From: JADKAV01 sp037045455 | GTDB taxonomy: Bacteria > Actinomycetota > Actinomycetes > S36-B12 > UBA10799 | Direction of reading: 5' to 3' | Assembly: GCA_037045455.1 (NCBI GenBank) | Contig: JBAOIN010000007.1 | Location: forward strand, 62,001 to 126,000 | DNA: 64,000 nt | Shown: positions 27,343 to 38,585 of the stretch, piece by piece | Layout of the letters: the number at the start of each line of letters is the position of its first letter | Numbering within the stretch: the stretch's first letter is position 1 | The notes under the pieces: generated by a model | Seen by the model: only the letters and a program-made list of their open reading frames with translations | Databases searched by the model: none | Told to the model about the DNA's origin: nothing | Translations under genes and position numbers: made by a program

Positions 27343-27969
27343 ATGGATTGGACGGACGTGGCGGTGGCCTTACTCTTCGGCAGCGAGTGTGCCGCTTGCG
27401 CGCGACCTGGCCGGCCCTGGTGCACCGAGTGTCTGGTGGAACTCCAGCAGGCCGCGGCGCCCCACCTGCTCACAGAGGAGCCCCCGACCGTGGCGGTGTG
27501 CGCGTACTCCGGCGTGGTTCCCGAGGCGGTTGTCGGTTACAAGGACCGCAACATCTCGGCGCTGGCGCAGCCGTTGTCAGACCTGCTCGCGCTCGGCGTG
27601 CTGGAACTGGCCGAGACCGGATACTCCGGTCTGCTGGTCCCGGCTCCCTCATCCCCAGCCGCAGTGAGGCGGCGCGGATTCGACCATGCTTGGGAACTCA
27701 CCCGGCGCGCGGCAGCCACCCTGGACCTGCCCGCCGAACGGCTGCTGCGCTCCCGCGGCCGTCGCGACCAGGCCGGACTGACCGCCGCGGCGCGCCGTCG
27801 CAACCTCGCCGACCGGATCCGGGCCACGGCCGGCGGTCGCGGTCCCGTGGTGGTCATCGACGACGTGAGGACGACCGGCGCCACCCTCGGGGAGTGCGAT
27901 CGGGCATTGCGCGAAGCGGGGTATGAAGTGGCCGGCCATGTCGTGGTCGCCGCCGCGAATCCCTCATGA
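27343..27969 (+). CDS. comF: ComF family phosphoribosyltransferase-fold protein
   Basis: The 208-residue protein has an N-terminal cysteine pair set (CAAC and CTEC) typical of the ComF zinc finger, a central PSSPAAVRRRGFDHAWEL block and the PRPP-binding motif VVVIDDVRTTGAT. ComF supports DNA uptake in naturally competent species; its role in actinobacteria is uncertain. A CACAAT element ends 6 bases before the ATG. It lies between lpqB and hpf, as in mycobacteria (Rv3242c). Confidence 0.9.
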   Translation: MDWTDVAVALLFGSECAACARPGRPWCTECLVELQQAAAPHLLTEEPPTVAVCAYSGVVPEAVVGYKDRNISALAQPLSDLLALGVLELAETGYSGLLVPAPSSPAAVRRRGFDHAWELTRRAAATLDLPAERLLRSRGRRDQAGLTAAARRRNLADRIRATAGGRGPVVVIDDVRTTGATLGECDRALREAGYEVAGHVVVAAANPS

Positions 27970-28048
27970 TCACCGCGGCGACCCGGCGTGCGCGCACCCC
28001 GATCCAGGAGTTAGCGTGAGGGTGTTCGGGGAGAACAGGAGGGCTGTC

Positions 28049-28693
28049 GTGAGCGACGTGGCTGAGATCGTGGTGCATGGGCGGCACATCGAGGTGTCTC
28101 GCCGGTTTCGCGAGCACGTACACAGCAAACTGGAGCGCATCGACAAGTTCGGCATTCCCCTGCGCCGGGTGGACGTGGAGGTCTCGAAGGAGTCCAACCC
28201 CCGCCTGGCCGATCGCGCGTTCGAGGTGGAACTGACCACCCGCGCCAACGGGTCCGTGATCCGCGCGGAGGCTGCCGCTTCCGACAAGTACGCGGCGCTC
28301 GACATCGCTTACGGCCGCCTCGAGCAGCGGCTGCGCCGGGCTGCCGACAAGAGTCGCTACCACCGTCACGGTGCTGAGGCGACTCGCAGCCCGCGGGCGG
28401 CCGGGTTCGACAACCTGGAGACACCGCTGGACGAGGCGGACGCGGGGGATGCCGAGGCCGACGTCGACACGGTGTGGGAGCAGGGCCCGCTCGTTGTCCG
28501 CGAAAAAAGCCACGAGACCGTGCCGATGTCGGTGGAAATGGCCGTCACCCAGATGGAGCTGATCGGGCATGACTTCTTCCTCTTCATCGACCAGAACACC
28601 GGCGACCCTGCGGTGGTGTACCGCCGCCGTGGTTTCGACTACGGACTGATCCGGGTGCATACCAGCGACGACCTCGCCGAGGAGTCGGCCTGA
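28049..28693 (+). CDS. hpf: Long-form ribosome hibernation promoting factor
   Basis: The roughly 214-residue protein has an N-terminal S30AE domain (about residues 5-105; IVVHGRHIEVSRRFREHV, RRVDVEVSKESNP) that binds the 30S decoding centre, an acidic linker, and a C-terminal domain (FFLFIDQNTGDPAVVYRRRGFDYGLI) that drives 100S dimer formation. GTG 28049 is chosen because of the AGGAGGG ribosome site about 6 bases upstream. It silences ribosomes in stationary phase or stress. Confidence 0.93.
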   Translation: MSDVAEIVVHGRHIEVSRRFREHVHSKLERIDKFGIPLRRVDVEVSKESNPRLADRAFEVELTTRANGSVIRAEAAASDKYAALDIAYGRLEQRLRRAADKSRYHRHGAEATRSPRAAGFDNLETPLDEADAGDAEADVDTVWEQGPLVVREKSHETVPMSVEMAVTQMELIGHDFFLFIDQNTGDPAVVYRRRGFDYGLIRVHTSDDLAEESA

Positions 28694-28710
28694 GCGATAA
28701 GGCTGCCCAG

Positions 28711-29280
28711 GTGGCCCGGACACTGGTCGCCGATCCGGAACCATTGTTCGCGCAGGGCATGGTGTCCGCGCTGACCGGTCGCGTGCAACCCGAACCGGTG
28801 CTCGGTCAGTGGGGAACCCTCGCTACCTGGCCCGGTCCGCGCGGCGCCGCGATCATCGGTGTGCGAGGTGCTGTGCCCAGCGATGTCGAGGTGGTGCAGG
28901 CCGCGATTGCCTCCCAGACTCCGGTGATCGTGGTCGGCAGTGGCCGCGGGATCGGTGAGTTGCGGGATGTCCGTCAGTTCCTGCCCCGGGACTGTGGACC
29001 GGGCGACTTGCTCGCCGCGGTACTCAGTGTGCGCAGGGGGCGGGCGGCCGTCACCAGGGTCAGCAACGGGGGTCCAGCGGCACCGACCCGCCGCGAGCTC
29101 GAAGTCGTCACCCTGCTGGCGACCGGGTTGAGCAACCGGGACATCGCCGCGAATCTGTACATCAGCGAGCACACGGTGCGTAATCACCTGGGTCATATCT
29201 TCAGCAAGCTCGGGGTGTCGTCACGCACCCAGGCCGTGCTCCGCGCGGGCGAGGTGGGCTGGCTGCGGCTGCCCGAATAG
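28711..29280 (+). CDS. LuxR-type helix-turn-helix regulator with a receiver-like N-terminus
   Basis: The 189-residue protein ends in a LuxR HTH domain (residues about 125-185; TRRELEVVTLLATGLSNRDIAANLYISEHTVRNHL split over the family pattern). The N-terminal 110 residues look like a shortened receiver domain (LVADPEPLFAQGM at the start, then VPVIVVGS-like strand), but the usual phospho-acceptor aspartate and surrounding motif are not evident. It may be an unphosphorylated, orphan regulator. It begins 18 bases after hpf, so the two may be cotranscribed. Confidence 0.75.
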   Translation: MARTLVADPEPLFAQGMVSALTGRVQPEPVLGQWGTLATWPGPRGAAIIGVRGAVPSDVEVVQAAIASQTPVIVVGSGRGIGELRDVRQFLPRDCGPGDLLAAVLSVRRGRAAVTRVSNGGPAAPTRRELEVVTLLATGLSNRDIAANLYISEHTVRNHLGHIFSKLGVSSRTQAVLRAGEVGWLRLPE

Positions 29281-29301
29281 AAGCTGCACAGCAAGCGGCT
29301 G

Positions 29302-30096
29302 TCAGATCCAGCCGGGGGGCAATGGCTCGTCGGTGAGCAACTCGCCCCGCACCGCCACGTACCGCCGCACAGCATCAACCGCCGCCTGCGGGGCGTCCAC
29401 CGCCACCACATGCACACCGGTCACCGAACGCACCGCGAAGATGTAGCCGCTGTCAGTGCCGCCGACGGCAGTTCGCGCGACCCACACGCCGAAGGCGGAA
29501 CTGGCCATGGGTCGCAAGTCGCCGGGGACGTCGGCCATCAGCACCGGTTGCACCTGCCACACCCCGGCCACCAGTTCGGTGGCGTCGGTCGGGGCCGTCC
29601 ATGACCCGACCACCACGTCCACCAGCCGCCCGCGCTGCACAGCCCCCTGCCGCCGGTAGCCCTCGATGACGAAGCCGGCCTTCTCGGCGACCCGCACGGA
29701 CGTCGCGTTGCCGGCCAGCGCCTCCCAGTCGATCCGCTGGAAGCCGACCCGCGCCAACTCGTCACGCACCGCGATCAGCGCGCCTGTCGCCAGGCCCTGC
29801 CCGCGCGCCCACGGCGCGACCCAGTAGCCCACGCCAGTCGTCGGCCCCGGCATGGTCGCCATCGTGTTGCGCACCCCGATCACCCCCGCCAGGCCATCGG
29901 CGTCGATGGCCCAGACGTGGTCCTCGCCGGCCTTGCTGCGAATGAACTCCTCGGCGTCTTCGGCCCGATAGGGCTGCGGGATCATCGTCCATCGCACGAT
30001 GTCGGGGTCGGCGCAGGCGCGCGCGATCGCTTCTGCGTCGTGCGCCTGCAGCGGCCGCAATGTGCCGAGCGCGAACGGCAGCGTCGACCGGATCAC
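29302..30096 (-). CDS. GNAT family N-acetyltransferase with C-terminal extension
   Basis: Residues 1-170 match the RimJ/RimL-type GNAT fold: LRPLQAHDAEAIARACADPDIVRW, the acetyl-CoA loop RGQGLATGAL and the NATSVRVAEKAGF motif near its end. About 95 further residues (GSWTAPTDATELVAGVWQ to the end) form a separate domain of unknown function. The substrate is unknown. The gene ends close to the LuxR-type gene (convergent, 21 bp gap) and is divergent from secA. Confidence 0.8.
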   Translation of the reverse strand: MIRSTLPFALGTLRPLQAHDAEAIARACADPDIVRWTMIPQPYRAEDAEEFIRSKAGEDHVWAIDADGLAGVIGVRNTMATMPGPTTGVGYWVAPWARGQGLATGALIAVRDELARVGFQRIDWEALAGNATSVRVAEKAGFVIEGYRRQGAVQRGRLVDVVVGSWTAPTDATELVAGVWQVQPVLMADVPGDLRPMASSAFGVWVARTAVGGTDSGYIFAVRSVTGVHVVAVDAPQAAVDAVRRYVAVRGELLTDEPLPPGWI

Positions 30097-30126
30097 GGCT
30101 CCATCCCACCACGGGACCGCCTCACG

Positions 30127-30132
30127 TACGAT
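30127..30132 (+). promoter_or_regulatory. Putative -10 element of secA (TACGAT)
   Basis: TACGAT ends 3 bases before ATG 30136 and 6 bases before the in-frame GTG 30139. If transcription is leaderless, GTG 30139 would fit the spacing seen at other genes in this window. Confidence 0.4.
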
Positions 30133-30135
30133 GCA

Positions 30136-32902
<2,767 letters not shown>

Positions 32903-32971
32903 GCGCGGATTCGGGGTGCGCACACATGAGGGTGGATGGCCTCGACACAGCGAACCCTCAGACGGAATTGC

Positions 32972-33069
32972 CGATCGGTGAGCAGTCCGGGCATCCGTGA
33001 GCAATACGGGCGGGTATTTGGCGCCTTGCACGCTAACCGATGCCCAGAATGCTCACGGATTTCGATTTC
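32972..33069 (+). repeat. Family A intergenic palindrome, copy 4
   Basis: This copy has four words, with forward words at 32974 and 32993 (19 bp apart). It lies between secA and the convergent DUF6459 gene, about 70 bases after the secA stop. Confidence 0.8.
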
Positions 33070-33129
33070 AGCCGCCTGGCCCGTCTCAGACAAGCAGCTT
33101 GTGACCTCGCCGTTGCCTCTGAAGAGCTC

Positions 33130-33531
33130 CTACAAGACCCCGAGACACACCACGCGCCACCGGTCGTGCCGGCGGGCCAGTCGCAAGGCGATCGCCCGGG
33201 TCCGGCGCGGGCATCCGATCACCGCGGCGATCTCGATGCTGTCTGCGCTTAGGGGCTGGGCCCGCAGGCTGATCATCGTGCTGCCCTTCAAGCGGGGATC
33301 ATTCTGTGGCGAGCGCAAGGCCTGGTAGACGACCGGCGAGAGCCAGCGGACCAGGGTGGTCGCCGAGCGCTCGCCGGCGAGGACCTCAACGAGGTTCAGG
33401 GTCAGGCGTTCCATCCAGCGCTGATCAGGCACGTCCTGTCCGGGAGGTGGCACGAGCCGCAGATGGCGGCCGGGTTGTTCGGTGGGTGTCCAGGACTGTT
33501 CGGGAACGGCTTTCAGGGCGTGAATGCTCAT
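33130..33531 (-). CDS. DUF6459 (Rv3-type) small conserved protein
   Basis: The 133-residue protein has a variable proline-rich N-terminus and a conserved C-terminal half (LTLNLVEVLAGERSATTLVRWLSPVVYQAL, then RRTRAIALRLARRHDRWRVVCLGVL). This matches the actinobacterial DUF6459 family that commonly neighbours secA. Function is unknown. The ATG is preceded by an AACGAGAGAAC purine stretch. Upstream lie three 10 bp direct repeats. Confidence 0.7.
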   Translation of the reverse strand: MSIHALKAVPEQSWTPTEQPGRHLRLVPPPGQDVPDQRWMERLTLNLVEVLAGERSATTLVRWLSPVVYQALRSPQNDPRLKGSTMISLRAQPLSADSIEIAAVIGCPRRTRAIALRLARRHDRWRVVCLGVL

Positions 33532-33540
33532 TAGTTCTCT

Positions 33541-33570
33541 CGTTTGATGTCGTTTGGTGTTGTTTGACGA
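33541..33570. repeat. Three tandem 10 bp direct repeats (CGTTTGRTGT type)
   Basis: CGTTTGATGT, CGTTTGGTGT and TGTTTGACGA follow each other in exact 10 bp register in the divergent promoter region of 33531(-) and 33613(+). They could be a binding array for a small HTH protein; one of the excisionase/BldC-like type is encoded 500 bp away. Confidence 0.55.
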
Positions 33571-33612
33571 TCCTAGATCAGCCGTCGCCAGCCGCGGGTA
33601 CGATTTGTGGAT

Positions 33613-34098
33613 ATGCAGGACCTGCCCGATCTGACCGACGTGGAAGCGCGGGCGACGGCTGCAGACCGCCTGGATCTGCACTTCGAGCACCGGGACGCAC
33701 TGGACGTCGAGCGCGGCGCCTGGCTGCTCGCCGATCATCTGCGGCGCTACGCAGATCTGCAGGTATCCGTGGGGGAGCACGTCGTGCGCGGGCGCATCGT
33801 GGGGGTGGGGCCGGACTGGGTGCATCTGACCACCGCCTTGCTCAGGCTGCAGGCTTGCTCCATGTTGCGGCCGAGCGGCCAGGGCTCACCACCGCAGACA
33901 GTGCTGGAGTTCCGGCAGGCATTGCGGCAGGCCGCGGGTCGCGTGCCGCGGGAAGTGGTTTTGGCAGACGGTCAGGCGCGGTTGCTGATCATCGACTGGG
34001 TCGGCCGCGACTTCGTGCACGTCCAGCAGGACGGCAGGCCGGGACTGATCCCGCTAGGACAGATCGTGGGCGTCTTCGGCCGGATCGAGGTCGGTTAG
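33613..34098 (+). CDS. Conserved hypothetical protein next to HTH gene
   Basis: The 161-residue soluble protein has an N-terminal segment rich in charged residues, then a beta-rich middle (VSVGEHVVRGRIVGVGPDWVHLTTALLRLQAC) and a second similar segment (ARLLIIDWVGRDFVHVQQDGRPGLIPLGQI). This looks like two small barrel-like modules. I do not recognise a named family. A TACGAT element lies 8 bases before the ATG. The 3' end overlaps the convergent HTH gene by 45 bp. Confidence 0.65.
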   Translation: MQDLPDLTDVEARATAADRLDLHFEHRDALDVERGAWLLADHLRRYADLQVSVGEHVVRGRIVGVGPDWVHLTTALLRLQACSMLRPSGQGSPPQTVLEFRQALRQAAGRVPREVVLADGQARLLIIDWVGRDFVHVQQDGRPGLIPLGQIVGVFGRIEVG

Positions 34099-34281
34099 CA
34101 GCGCCTCGGTCTGCTTGTACGCGCGCTGGATGTAGGCCTCTAGTTCGGTCGTCTCGACCCGCCACTGACCGCGACCGCCGACCTTGATGGCCCGCAGATC
34201 GCCACTGCGCACCAGCGCGTACGCCTGGGCCGAGGAGATGTTCAGAGTCTCCGCCACATCGGCAAGGGTCAGGAAGCGCAC
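34054..34281 (-). CDS. Excisionase/BldC-like helix-turn-helix protein
   Basis: The 75-residue protein is a single winged HTH of the MerR/excisionase type: FLTLADVAETLNISSAQAYALVRSGDL, then IKVGGRGQWRVETTELEAYI. Such proteins bind tandem direct repeats. GTG 34281 is chosen because AAGGA lies 7 bases upstream; ATGs at 34305 and 34317 would only add a poorly conserved tail. It overlaps the convergent gene by 45 bp and is divergent from the CpaE-like gene. Confidence 0.8.
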   Translation of the reverse strand: MRFLTLADVAETLNISSAQAYALVRSGDLRAIKVGGRGQWRVETTELEAYIQRAYKQTEALLTDLDPAEDAHDLS

Positions 34282-34343
34282 AAGGTGATCCTTGCACAGG
34301 CGCATAATGGCCCACAAAGACCTGAGGGACCTGGGGACCGACT

Positions 34344-35343
34344 GTGCCGCTGACGATCGCGCTGGGCCGCACCGGTCAGCCGTGGGAGGCCGGCCTGCTG
34401 GCGGCGCCGGACGCCGAGGTCACCAGCGCTCACTCACTGGTGGATCTGCTGGTCGCTGCGGAGGTGCGCTCACCGCAGGTGATCGTGGTGGCCGAGGACT
34501 TCCCGCGGCTTACCGAAGGCCTGCCGCAGTTGCGGCGGCTAGGTCCAGTCGTCGTGGTCGGCGAGTCGCCCTGGGCCGACTGCCGTCCGGACGAGGTCAC
34601 CGGCGACACGCTGTCCGGGCGGCTGACGCGGGACCGGAGCAGTCGCGGTCGCCTGGTTGCCGTGTGGGGTCCGCAGGGCTCCTGGGGCGTGACAAGCGTG
34701 GCGATCGGGCTCGCCCGCGGACTCGCGACCAAGAGCGCCACTGCGCTGATCGATGCCAATGTCCATGCCCCCGGCATCGCCGACGAACTCGACCTACCCG
34801 ACGGAGGCCTGCTGCAGGCTTGCCTGGCCGCCGATCGTGGGGCGCCCGCGCTTGCCGGTCCGGACAAGTGCCGGGCTGGCGGTGCTGACCGGCGTGGAAC
34901 CCCAGATGTACCCCTCGGTGCATGCCGGAGCCTTGCAGCAGGTGCTCGGCGCGGCGATCGCGAAATACACCTGGGTGGTCGCCGACACGGACTCGGCCGT
35001 GGACGCCGCGGGTGAGTTCGGGCTGGTGCCGGACTGGACCACCGCCACCGCGGTGACTCTGCAGGCCGCGGACCACGTGGTCATCGTGATCGGCGAGTCG
35101 GAGCTCGCCCAGCGGCGGTTGTGGCGGGCGCTGCCGGCTGTCGCCGAACTCACGCGCGGACCCAAGACCGTCGTCGTCAACCGCTGCCGGCATCCTCGAG
35201 CAGCGGCCAAGCGGCTGGCCGGGCGGCTCGGTGACTACGTACCGGAGGCCTCTGTGGGCTGGATCAGCGAGCGGATCACGCCCCGCAGTCTGGCGCCGAT
35301 CGTGGCCGACGTCGCCCGCCAGGTGCCCGCGGACGCCGGATAG
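34344..35343 (+). CDS. CpaE-like (MinD/ParA family) protein, one apparent frameshift
   Basis: The joined product is about 332 residues: an N-terminal receiver-like domain (about 1-95), then a MinD-type ATPase-like domain (VAVWGPQGSWGVTSVAIGLARGLA, LIDANVHAPGIAD, TWVVADTDS, VVNRC). The frame breaks at TT 34852-34853; removing one T restores APALPVRTSAGLAVLTG. The P-loop lacks the expected lysine (GPQGSWGVTS instead of GKGGVGKTT), so ATP hydrolysis is doubtful. Relatives act in Flp pilus assembly or septum-site placement, but no tad/flp genes are present here. Confidence 0.75.
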
Positions 35344-35346
35344 CCT
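35341..35346 (+). promoter_or_regulatory. Putative leaderless -10 (TAGCCT) of the HAD gene
   Basis: TAGCCT begins at the stop codon of the CpaE-like gene and ends 6 bases before ATG 35353. Confidence 0.4.
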
Positions 35347-35352
35347 GGCGGC

Positions 35353-35997
35353 ATGGCGCTGCGTGGGCTCATCACCGACTGGGGTGGGGTCCTCACTGTG
35401 GGCCTTCGGGAAGCCGTCGACGAGTGGGCAACTGCCGAACAGATCGACCCAGCCGATTACGTCAGTGTCATGCGGGAGTGGTTCGGGCGTTCGCCGCTGG
35501 AGGCTGTCTACAACCCGGTCCACGCTTTGGAAAAGGGTGAACTCGAGGTGCCGCACTTCGAGGAGCACTTGGCGCAGGCGTTGAGTGAGCGGGCCGGCCG
35601 TTCGGTGCCGGCCGCCGGTCTCGTGCAGCGCATGCTGACCTACTTTCGGCACAGTCCGGACATGATGTCGTTGATGCGGCGGGCCAAGAGCCAGGGCATC
35701 CGGACCGCGCTGCTCAGCAACTCGTGGGGAATGAACTACCCGGCCGACCTCTTCGACGGGATGTTCGACGCGCTGGTGATCTCGGGGGAAGTCGGGATGC
35801 GCAAGCCGGATCGCGAGATCTACGAGTACGCGCTGCGGGCGATCGACCTTCCTGCGAGCGAATGCGTGTTCATCGACGACCTGCTGCCCAACGTGATCGC
35901 CGCCCGCGAAGTGGGGATCGTGACGATTCACCACGTCGACTACCAGACCACCGCCGCGGAGCTCGACGTCCTGTTTGACCGGGTGCTGTCGCGCTGA
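35353..35997 (+). CDS. HAD-superfamily hydrolase
   Basis: The 214-residue protein shows HAD motifs: motif I LITDWGGVLT, motif II LLSNSWG, motif III lysine GMRKPDREIYEYAL and motif IV FIDDLLPNV. Motif I has glycine in place of the second aspartate (DWG instead of DxD). This pattern occurs in dehalogenase/epoxide-hydrolase-like and ACAD10-like HAD proteins rather than in typical phosphatases. The substrate is unknown. It may be co-expressed with the CpaE-like gene (9 bp gap) or from its own -10. Confidence 0.82.
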   Translation: MALRGLITDWGGVLTVGLREAVDEWATAEQIDPADYVSVMREWFGRSPLEAVYNPVHALEKGELEVPHFEEHLAQALSERAGRSVPAAGLVQRMLTYFRHSPDMMSLMRRAKSQGIRTALLSNSWGMNYPADLFDGMFDALVISGEVGMRKPDREIYEYALRAIDLPASECVFIDDLLPNVIAAREVGIVTIHHVDYQTTAAELDVLFDRVLSR

Positions 35998-36002
35998 CCG
36001 AC

Positions 36003-36064
36003 CGGGTTTTGTTGCGTTGTCGTCAGGACACGCCGGCAATGTTGAGAACAACGCGACAAAACGC
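36003..36064 (+). repeat. Family B palindrome, short form (copy 2)
   Basis: GTTTTGTTGCGTTGT pairs with ACAACGCGACAAAAC around a centre containing GGACACGCCGG. It begins about 6 bases after the HAD gene stop. Confidence 0.75.
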
Positions 36065-36105
36065 CTGGGGGGCGGCCGGTTCACCGCGGATGGAACAATA
36101 GCGAC

Positions 36106-37530
36106 ATGCCGGACAGGCTCAGTGCCCTCGATGTCTCGTTCCTCTACATGGAGGACGACATCGCCCCCATGCACGTGGGGGAATTGCTGGTCTTCCAGGC
36201 GCCCGACTCCGGATTCGACTACGACCGGCTGGTGACGCTGATCCGTCGCCGGATCGCGTTCGTACCCCGCTACCGGCAGCGAATTCGCTGGGTGCCGGGC
36301 GGCCTGGCCAACCCGGTGTGGGTCGACGACCAGGACTTCGACGTCGCCTTCCATGTGCGTCGGTCGGCCCTGCCCTCACCCGGCACCGACGGCCAACTGC
36401 GCGAACTCGTGGCCCGCATCATGAGCCGGCCGCTTGACCGCGCTCGGCCGCTGTGGGAGGTCTACCTCGTCGAGGGTCTGCAGGGCGGCCGGTTCGCCAT
36501 CCTGACCAAGACCCACCACGCGATGGTCGACGGCACGGCGGCGGTGGACATCGGTCAGGTCATCCTGGACAGCAGCCCCGATCCGCGAACGACGCCTGAT
36601 CTGCACTGGAATCCCTCGCAGGAACCAAGTGGCGCTGAGCTGCTGGCCGGGGCCGTAGTGGACAGCATCCGTCGTCCCGCCGTGGTGGTGGAGGCGGCGC
36701 GCAAGAGCGTGTCCAATGCTGGCCAGTCGGCGGCCGCCGTCGCCCGTTCCGCGGGAGGCCTCGTGACAGCGCTGTGGAGTGCGGCGCGACCCCCGGCCGA
36801 GAGTCCGCTGAACGTCCCGATCGGCGCCCAGCGCAGATTCGGGACCGCGACGCTGGACCTCGAGGACTTCAAACGGGTGCGCAAGGCCCACGGCGGCACG
36901 ATCAACGACGTGGTGCTGGCCGTCATCACCGGTGCGCTGCGGGCTTGGTTGATGACCCGCCAGGAGAACGTGGGCGTACGGCACACGATCCGGGCGATGG
37001 TGCCGGTCAGCGTGCAGGAGGCCAGCGACCGGACGCCGAGCAACCGGGTGGACGGTTTCGTCGTGGACCTGCCGACCGGTGAACCTGACCCCGTGGTGCG
37101 GCTGAACCGGATCAGTTTCGAGATGGGCCAGCACAAAGCCAGCGGCTCCATGGTCGGCGCCCAGTCGCTGGTCGCTCTCACGGGATTCGCGCCGCCGACG
37201 CTGCATGCGATGGGCGCCCGCTTGGCCGGTGACCTGTCCCGGCGTGTTTCGAACGTGGTGGTGACCAACGTCCCCGGACCGCAGACGCCGCTGTACGTGA
37301 CGGGTGCCGAACTGCTCGGTGCCTACCCGGTGCTGCCGCTCACGAAGGGCATGGCCGTCACCATCGGGCTGACCTCCTACAACGGCGGGATGTTCTTCGG
37401 CCTGAACGCCGACCGGGACGCGATTCACGATATTGACGTGCTTACCGCGTGTATTTCTGAAGCAATGGACGAATTACTGGACACGACACGAAACACGCGT
37501 GTCCGCGCAAAACGCGCCCGGAGGGACTAA
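36106..37530 (+). CDS. Wax ester synthase / diacylglycerol acyltransferase (WS/DGAT)
   Basis: The 474-residue enzyme joins acyl-CoA with a long-chain alcohol or diacylglycerol to form storage lipids. It has the catalytic HHxxxDG motif (HHAMVDGTAA, residues about 145-151), the conserved PLWEVYLVEGL lead-in, the NDVVLAVITGALR block and the C-terminal SNVVVTNVPGP and GMAVTIGLTSYNG motifs. A possible leaderless -10 (AACAAT) lies 6 bases upstream of the ATG. The patatin gene follows, suggesting a lipid synthesis and turnover pair. Confidence 0.93.
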   Translation: MPDRLSALDVSFLYMEDDIAPMHVGELLVFQAPDSGFDYDRLVTLIRRRIAFVPRYRQRIRWVPGGLANPVWVDDQDFDVAFHVRRSALPSPGTDGQLRELVARIMSRPLDRARPLWEVYLVEGLQGGRFAILTKTHHAMVDGTAAVDIGQVILDSSPDPRTTPDLHWNPSQEPSGAELLAGAVVDSIRRPAVVVEAARKSVSNAGQSAAAVARSAGGLVTALWSAARPPAESPLNVPIGAQRRFGTATLDLEDFKRVRKAHGGTINDVVLAVITGALRAWLMTRQENVGVRHTIRAMVPVSVQEASDRTPSNRVDGFVVDLPTGEPDPVVRLNRISFEMGQHKASGSMVGAQSLVALTGFAPPTLHAMGARLAGDLSRRVSNVVVTNVPGPQTPLYVTGAELLGAYPVLPLTKGMAVTIGLTSYNGGMFFGLNADRDAIHDIDVLTACISEAMDELLDTTRNTRVRAKRARRD

Positions 37531-37586
37531 CGTCACGCGGAGTAGCGTTAAGCAGTTAGCGCTGCGATGCGAACCTGGAGGTTTCC

Positions 37587-38585
37587 ATGGCGCAGACGTC
37601 GGCTCCTCGCCGCGGCCTTGTGCTGGGCGGCGGCGGCATTCTGGGCGCTGCCTGGATGGTGGGTGCGCTCAAAGCCGTGGAGGAAATCCACGGCTGGGAT
37701 CCGCGCACGGCCGACTACATCGTGGGAACGTCAGCCGGTTCGGTGCTCACCGCCCTGCTGGGGGCCGGAGTCAGCGTCGACCAGCTGGTCGCGCACCAGC
37801 ATGGCAAGCCCATCACCGAAGGCCCGTTGGCCGGCTACTCGTGGGACTACGAGAAGGCCACCGGCAGTAACCGGCCGTCGCTGCCCCGGCTGCTCGGACC
37901 CGGCAGCGGCAAGCTGATCCGCCGCACCCTGGCCGGCGGCGCCCGCAAGATGCCGCCCACCGCGGTGCTGTCCGCGTTCCTGCCCGCCGGCAAGGGTTCC
38001 CTGGACCGGGTCGGGCATCTGGTGGAAGCCTTCACCCCTTACGGCGAATGGTCGCCGCACCCCAACTGCTGGATCGTCGCGCTGGACTACGAGAGCGGCC
38101 GGCGCGTGGCGTTCGGGCATGAGAACGCGCCCGATGTTCCGCTCAACGAAGCCGTCATGGCAAGTTGCGCGATCCCGGGCTGGTTCCGTCCGATGCAGAT
38201 CAACGGCCGCACGTACATCGACGGCGGCGCCTGGTCGGCGACGTCGGTGGACCTGCTGGCCGGGTTGGATCTCGACGAGGTCTACGTCCTGGCGCCCATG
38301 CTGTCGTTCGCGATGGATCAGCCGGAGACGGTGCTGGGCCGGATGGAACGCCGCTGGCGAGTTCAGGTGACCAAGCGCTGCCTGTCCGAGGTGAACAAGG
38401 TGCGCTCCGGCGGGACTGACGTCGTTGTGCTCGGACCCGGGCCGGAAGACCTCGAGGCGATGGGCGCCAACGTCATGGACAACAGCCGCCGGCTGCGCGT
38501 TCTCGACATGTCACTGAAGACCTCGGTCGAGGCGTTGCGCGACCCCGATCGGGTCGGGCCTGACCATCTGGCCGACGTCAGTTGA
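37587..38585 (+). CDS. Patatin-like phospholipase
   Basis: The 332-residue protein has the patatin oxyanion-hole motif GGGGILGAAWM (residues about 14-24), the nucleophile elbow GTSAGS (about 49-54) and the dyad aspartate in YIDGGAWSATS. The family hydrolyses acyl esters of phospholipids or neutral lipids. A CTGGAGG ribosome site lies 7 bases before the ATG. It is 56 bp behind WS/DGAT and coupled to the next small gene. Confidence 0.9.
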   Translation: MAQTSAPRRGLVLGGGGILGAAWMVGALKAVEEIHGWDPRTADYIVGTSAGSVLTALLGAGVSVDQLVAHQHGKPITEGPLAGYSWDYEKATGSNRPSLPRLLGPGSGKLIRRTLAGGARKMPPTAVLSAFLPAGKGSLDRVGHLVEAFTPYGEWSPHPNCWIVALDYESGRRVAFGHENAPDVPLNEAVMASCAIPGWFRPMQINGRTYIDGGAWSATSVDLLAGLDLDEVYVLAPMLSFAMDQPETVLGRMERRWRVQVTKRCLSEVNKVRSGGTDVVVLGPGPEDLEAMGANVMDNSRRLRVLDMSLKTSVEALRDPDRVGPDHLADVS

